Below the pieces are notes generated by a model. The model was not told the origin of the DNA. It worked only from the letters and a program-made list of their open reading frames with translations, and did no database searches. From contig BSYO01000035.1 in the NCBI GenBank assembly GCA_033239525.1, positions 6,918,627 to 6,982,626 of the forward strand: a DNA stretch of 64,000 bases. The letters run 5' to 3'. Below are positions 57,701-64,000 of this stretch, in pieces (position 1 is the first letter of the stretch; each line of letters starts with the position of its first letter). The DNA comes from Nepenthes gracilis. Taxonomy: Eukaryota; Streptophyta; Magnoliopsida; Caryophyllales; Nepenthaceae. The position numbers and the translations under genes are program-made.

Positions 57701-58860
57701 TAACGTGCAAAAGCCATGCAACAAAGTCAAAAGTCAAGGGACAAGAGGCAAGAGAAATGAAAAAGTTCCATTCAATAATCTCCTTACAAAGTATAAAGCT
57801 GACATCGGCAGACTAGAACAAGATGCACGTGAGCAACAACGTCCTTGGATAAGACCGAGCACTAATATGGCAATTTGTGAACGACGGCCTATGACTCTAC
57901 TAGGGCCCGGCTGCTACGACCATGAAACCCAGCTATCCCTAGCGAGGCTTATCCCTAGACGTGTGACGATACTTGCAGGATAGAGCACCCCACAAAATCA
58001 AGGTGTTGTGACATTCCCTACCCAAGGGAACAAGCACCACCGAGCAAAGGCACCTAAGACAAACCCGACGATGACAGCCTTGAGGCTTAACCGGCAATCG
58101 CATTTTCTCAGTGCAACGACCTCCTCCCGGCAGGATTGAGCGCAACTGATCAGATGTATTTGACCGAGTCCAACGACAACATCACTCATGATTGACCGGT
58201 AAGTGATTTCTCCCTGTGCCACAAACTCCTCCCAGTAGGAGTGAGTGCACCCTGGGGTGCACGCCTAGGTTGGCCTCGATAAAAATGACGACAATAGCGC
58301 TCGCTCGACTTTCTATCTCTCTTGCTGCTTGGCCTCCTTGTATGTGCCATCGTAGTGAGGTGATCCGATCTGGAGCACAAGGCTTTCTCTTTGTGAGCTC
58401 TCGAATTTTGCCTGATACTCGGACTGCTCATAGACGACACCAGTAGTCCGTTCTAGCACCGAAGTTTTCCGGGGGCTTCGTCGCCCACAGTCCATTCAGA
58501 CGAGTCTCTCTTCCTCAGGTCGATTGGCGAAGACTGATCAGTGCTTGGCCTCCTCGACAACTCGCCAGCAGCCAAGGAAAACTTCAGAAGCATCAAAAGC
58601 ATCCCCATGTTATCAGCTTCAAGCAACGAAGGGCAACTCCCACCGATCTTGGCTTGTGGTTGTGCAGGCTCCGTACCAGTTCGGATTTCTTACATTACTT
58701 GGCTGGTGAAGATGATTCATGAAGTAAGGCATAGAGAGCCCCTCCATTTATAACCGGAAGACGACATCAACAAGCATTAAGTCAGCGGGATTGTGCATGA
58801 CGATGTCCCATCATGACATGCTGGGGGTTGAATTTTCAAACCTCTCGATATGGAGGCTCG
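53629..58860 (+). mobile_element. Interior of non-autonomous LTR unit (LARD-like)
   Basis: 5.2 kb between R2 and R3. It starts with the TGGTGCGC primer-like site (53631), then about 2.2 kb of AT-rich DNA with a (GA)n tract (54705-54742), a GC-richer block (55870-56220), AT-rich sequence to 56900 and a GC-richer stretch (56925-58860) ending in S2, the counterpart of S1. No protease, RT, RNase H or integrase motif was recognised in any frame, so if this is a retrotransposon it is non-autonomous. Alternatively the region is part of a local duplication of LTR plus flank. Confidence 0.55.
54705..54742. repeat. (GA)n microsatellite
   Basis: A near-perfect GA run. The counterpart in the second copy (about 61898-61914) is shorter. 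Confidence 0.9.
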
Positions 58861-60048
58861 TGATGGGTTCAACAGCCATTGACTTAAAGGGTCAAGCCCC
58901 ACAATAGGCCCACAATTCAACTGCAACCCAACAAAAGTTTTTCAAAGTGAAAGATCCTACATTATCCAAACAAGAGGAGCATATCTACAGATCACATTTT
59001 AAAATCAGACACCCTTAAATTTGAAAGAACAAGCTCCAGATGACTTGCTATTTCCAAGAAGGGGGCCTACCTCCATTTAGGAGCTGCCCTCCTTCAAGGA
59101 GGCCTAGTCTGAAAGATAGGAGCCATGCATCCTAGAGCCAGGAGCCTTCCGTCTCGAAGCCAAGAGTACTCTGTCTTGGAGCCAACCCTTTGTCCCAGAG
59201 TCAGGAATCCTTTGTCCTGGAGCCAAGAGCCCTCTATATAGGAGACAGGATCCTTTCATCTCGGAGCTAGGATCACTCCGTCCAAAAGCCAGGAACCCTC
59301 CGTCCCAAAGCCATGAGCCATCTGTCCTAAAGACAACCTTCCATCCTGGAGCCAACCCTCCGTCCAGGGGCTAGGAACCCTCCATCGCAAAGCCGCGAGT
59401 CCTTTGTCCTGGATCCAACCCTCCATCCTGGAGTCAAGAGCCCTCCATCCAGGAGTCAGGAGCCCTCCGTCTAAGAGTTAATCATCTGTCTCGGAGCCGA
59501 AAACCAGTTGTACAAGAGTCGACCCTCCGCTCAGGTGACCAAGATGCTAGCCCATCAATATAGTTTAGTCCTCTGGCTTTTAAGTGCCATTCACTTGAGT
59601 GCACCTCTAAGACGCCTTTTAGTAAGGCGCAACTTTCAATGAAAAAACTACCCACGAATTAGACTTAATAGGGAAAAAAGATCCAAGCTCTCTTTCTTCG
59701 TACTACTCTTTCTCATCCATAGTGAGCCACTCCCTATCGGGTGCCTCCATAGTGAGTCACTCCTTGCCGCATGCGCTTTAATAAGTCACTCACCGAGTGC
59801 AACCCTAATGAATCATTGACCACATGCAGCCAGAATGAAATCCAAACCTCCTTAGACTCTAAGTCGCCCCTCCTTGGGCGATCCTATAGGAGTGAGTCAT
59901 TCTCTCACATCTCCACTCATATGCAATTCTGCATTATTTAACATCATCTTTATATCTTTCTATTTCTTGAGAAAGATTTCTGATTTAAGTATCAGAGGAT
60001 AAATCGGGGAGTGAGTCCCACAAATTCTCTAACCTTCTATTTGTAGTT
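58861..60048 (+). repeat. LTR R3 of the 3' array
   Basis: Starts TGATGGGTTCAACAGCCAT right after the 'ggaggctcg' polypurine-side sequence. It follows R2 in order, with the minisatellite at 59100-59520, and ends before TGGTGCGCAAATT at 60051. The minisatellite is slightly shorter than in R2. Confidence 0.65.
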
Positions 60049-63000
60049 TATGGTGCGCAAATTCAGGTTAACAACGACAGAGATCGAACCTGGTCTAATT
60101 TAACTAATAGTGAAAGATTGAAAGATTCTCTAATCCGTACAATTGTCCAAAAATTAGGGACGCATCAAGTAGGTTAATTAAATAATTTATTTTGTATATT
60201 AAATTAGACTCTAATTTTAAGATAATTATGGGTTATAAAATGAATAAATTTGGGCTATGGGCCAGGGACATGACACAATGTGTCTTTTATTTCTTCAAAT
60301 ATTAATTTTAAATATATACTTTGAATTTATAAATTAAAATGTTTTACCACAATTAACATGCAATCATTTACTAAAGTTATAATTAAACAAATAAAAACGA
60401 ATTCACTATATTGAGTCACCAAAAATAATCCATAAAAAATAATTATTAAAATATTTTTTTGATATTAAATAATTAATTACCATCATCAAGTAATATATTT
60501 ATACCTCAAATACATATTTTCTCCCCAATTTCATGCACATAGCGGCGCGATGGATGCACTCCCCTGAGTACGTGCGGCTCCCCCATGCATTGATCTGTGA
60601 TCCACAAAGAACACAAACAGCGGCCTCATGCCCCGTTTTTTATTGAGATTGTCACGGTCTTTTTCCTCCAAAATTCGAGTTATTCTCTAATATTTGATGT
60701 ATAATACTTATTAAAATCATCATGTATAATAATTATAAAATTTTAAGAATTAAAATTATGAATTAAATATTAAAAATTGACCCTCAACTTTAATGATCTT
60801 TCCGAATCCTCAATTTTGCACACCGTTTGGATTACTATCAAATTCCACTACTTGAAGAAAATTTGATACAAACGAATAATCAATAAATATACTACAGATA
60901 TATTGAATCATACAACAAAACGAAGATTATAGAATTACTTACTCAGATTCATTACCTAACATTTTCTTCTTCCTCTATTTCTCGAACTTCTTTTCTTTCT
61001 AGATTTCTCAAAATTTTGCACCCAACTTATGCCATTTTATCTACAATTCAACTGATATTTATAGCACACCATTTCTAATCTATTTCATTTTCTACTTGTT
61101 GTAATGTCATTGTTTAAATTACATCTGGTTGAGCCTAATCTTGACACAACTTCAATTATCATCCATTTTATGCCATATAATTAGGCTCAATCAATTATAA
61201 TTTAAACAATGACATCATTTTGTCATTATTTTGTCATCCGAAACAGAAAATTTTAAAGTTCTATTATAGAGATTGCCTTTTGTTTAGGGCGGGGACGGTT
61301 GGGGTGGGCTTAGGATGTCTTTCTTTCTTATTCATAGAGATTTTAAATAGGTTATATCATCAATTTTAAAAGAAAATTTCAAAAACTCAAACTTAAGCTT
61401 TTAAAATCTCAAAAAATATTGAAAACATAGTTTCAAAATCCCAACCGGATCTCGGGTTCTAAGAACTGATAGGTCTCGTAGATAATTCTCAAATAGCTAA
61501 AAGTTTTTCCTCTACATTTATTCGAATGATGACCTAATTCTAAGGACAACTTCCCTTGTTATAATTTAACCATTATTATAACTATATTATTGCTACTCCA
61601 TGCGAAGTTGGAGTATAAATGTTGTTCTTGCTAGCAGGAGTTGTATTAGAGTAGCTCGGTGCAGAAGTAGCTCGACATTTATCCCTTTGAACGATATGTC
61701 AGTTTGTGTGAAATTAAATTTTTGATAACGATTTTGTAAACTTCGAGAATATTTTCTTAATCTTACTACAATGGACCCACATATGTTGCCTCTTAAAAGA
61801 TTCATGTATCATAGCTTTGCATAATTTCTCAAATTCTTTATTTGGGTTTTTTTTTTTTTAACCTCCTCCTGTTTGAGAGAATAGAAAAATCTTAGAAGAG
61901 AGAGAGAGAGAGAGGAGTATTATGATAGCCAACGCAATGCCCCTTTATTTGTAGCATTCAAAAAAAATTTTAAAAATCTCAATTCTTGACCGTACGATTA
62001 AAATTATTAAACTTATTTTAGAATAATTCTCTTATAATCATAAATTCTAATTATTAAACTTCTACGAATACCAATTATGTTCATTAGAATGCTGTAATTG
62101 ACTTTCGAGAAAAAAATAATTAATTATAAAATCACTTTATATGTAATCAATTTTTTTATATCCTTCCACCATATTATATTACACATGAGCCATCGAATAA
62201 AAATAAAATCACTAATTAAATCCTAGGTTTATATAATTCTTTGTTTTTAATTTGTGTAATAATTAGATTTTAAATTATTTTTAAAATAATTTTTACAATT
62301 GGCCAGTTTATTTTTAATTTAAAACATATAAATAACTTAAATATGTTATTTCAATATGATACTGGTGGATTCCTTATTGAGAATTTATACAAATTAATTC
62401 ATTATACATTTGGCCAAACATCGTTTGTACATGTAATCTAAACAATTATCAATAATTTAGCAGTCAAAGTGTAATTGCATAATAAATAACTATATATAAT
62501 TTTCTCATGCCAAAAGATATCTAAGAGAATTATACCAATTAATATTCTCAACATCAACGATCAATTTCAGAAGATATTCATTTATTAATCCCCTTCAGTA
62601 TATACACTCTTATAGTATATCCAATCATTTGTTTAAGGCCGACTCCTCGATGACGGAATTTGTCACCCTATCTTATAAAGGCACGACGAATGTAGGCTTA
62701 TAAATTATATATGAATATTTCGATGTAGAGCAAAATAAGTTTAACAAGAAATCAAAATATCATAATTCTTTGTCTTTGATTATTTAATCGTTGGCATAAC
62801 TTTTTTATAATATACTCATTATTAATTTCTATATAATATCATATGTTATAATTAGAGCGCCTATAAAGTAAATAATATAATATAATATATGTAAACTACT
62901 GATAATAATAAATAATCCATAATTATAAAATAAATTTTAAATAAATAATTTTTAATATACAATATCTAATACAAGAATGGCCTAGTTGCACTTCAAAATT

Positions 63001-63834
63001 AAAGAAGTTCTACGAACTATCATTCTTGACTCAAAAAGTAAATAAATACCTTCTTGGGCACGCCGAACGGCAGTCCAAGTCTTCGACGCGACTCATTGAA
63101 GACCTCGTGCCTTTCCCTGCCGGCTGCACCACTTCGGCCAAGTCAAGTCCTTAACATTCCTACTTCCATGAAGATTACCCTTGCCCATGAGGCTCACATC
63201 TGAAAGCCTTTCCACTGTGTCTTCTCACCCCTCGCCATCAGTCGGCCCTACTACAACATGCACTTGTCCGACCTCCTCCTCGGACCCCTCCTCGTCGTTG
63301 CCTCGCCCTCAAGCTTGGTTTGAGCCGGTTGCTAAGCACGTCTGTAATGGTCGTCTTTATTACTGAGTTTGACACCTCTTTATGAATGTCTCGATGAGAG
63401 CACCATTTCATAAGGATCCCATTTCAGGATCCATTACCAAGCCAAATCAACAATGAGCAAACACACATCTCGTAAAATTTAACAACATGAAATTAGAATT
63501 TATGTGAATATTTTCCTAAATGATCAAATGATATATAGATTGAATAAATGAAATTCAAAATTGCATAATAATAATAATAATATAAATAAACTAATAAATA
63601 TGAAGAATAATATTATACATAATTTCTAAAGGAGAATTAGTGAATGACCTTCAATCAATCCAAGCTGTGCCTAGAGCAGCATCTAGGAAGACTAGATGCA
63701 GCCTGTAAAATTAGGATCCCAGAATGGCCCTAAGTTAGCTCGCTAAACTTTGAAAATGAAATCTCAAAAAAAAAAAAAAATGAAGAAATAATAAAAAGGG
63801 TCCTAATCTTAAAACTGGCAAGTCTTAAAGACAT
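60049..63834 (+). mobile_element. Second copy of the array interior (partial)
   Basis: Repeats 53629-56654 in direct orientation, except for about 780 bases (60421-61200) absent from the first copy. Homology stops abruptly at 63834, the counterpart of 56654, right after 'aagtcttaaagacat'. The block 63048-63834 is nearly identical to 55870-56654, while the AT-rich part upstream shows clearly more differences. Confidence 0.7.
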
Positions 63835-64000
63835 TTTATTCTTTGAAAATAAAATAGTTCATAACTCAAAATTAAAAAATATAATATCTTACAAAAATAA
63901 ATCATACTAACATTATAACATATCAACCAATTCATACCTAAAATTACATTAAAATTATGCATATCTAATAAGACTAAATTTATGACCAATTCAAACCCAA
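63835..64000. other. AT-rich window end
   Basis: Unlike the sequence that follows 56654 in the first copy. Nothing else was recognised. Confidence 0.5.

Noticed and set aside
1..64000. CRISPR arrays, bacterial operons, rRNA or microRNA precursors
   Set aside because: No regularly spaced short repeats with unique spacers, no prokaryotic gene organisation and no rRNA-like stretch were seen. Hairpins found are explained by MITEs.

Overview
This window looks like nuclear DNA of a flowering plant. It is AT-rich, the two recognisable genes are split by GT-AG introns into many exons, both products are plant-type versions of eukaryotic families, and most of the rest is transposon debris (large-LTR Ty3/gypsy remnants, MITEs, an Au-like SINE). 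No species can be named from the sequence alone.

Layout. 1-8.2 kb: decayed large-LTR copies, including one with intact termini (3173-6070) and a diverged pair (about 650-2207 and 6650-8233). 8.56-18.4 kb: plus-strand gene for an AIM24-family mitochondrial protein. Its seven 3' exons are complete and in frame to the stop. The exon or exons for the first ~50 residues were not found, so the first intron probably runs out of the window. 18.4-21.3 kb: AT-rich intergenic DNA. 21.3-29.5 kb: a GC-rich, badly decayed Ty3/gypsy Tat-type retrotransposon with both LTRs. 29.5-40.9 kb: plus-strand gene for a DWNN / CCHC zinc knuckle / RING-like E3 ligase of the RBBP6 type (plant PQT3), reconstructed as 15 coding exons (~862 aa). 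40.9-50.9 kb: AT-rich, no gene found, more large-LTR remnants. 50.9-64 kb: an array of related LTR units. Three LTRs, the first truncated, alternate with internal segments without recognisable coding sequence. This is best read as a tandem, LTR-sharing, non-autonomous retrotransposon or as a local duplication.

The two genes show no functional link. The most notable sequence-level material is transposon biology. A small foldback/MITE family rich in TATCGG/CCGATA motifs is present in about eight copies in and near the gene introns. One copy has matched terminal inverted repeats and a perfect 8-bp target duplication. A second, unrelated MITE family with termini like CTAAGAAACATGGACAC has three members. 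An Au-like SINE is tandemly duplicated with a 173-bp period. The 3' LTR array contains a nearly identical tract of about 0.8 kb inside a more diverged duplication. No RNA gene, CRISPR array, prokaryotic feature or intact transposase or polymerase ORF was found. All identity statements are by eye, with no alignment run.
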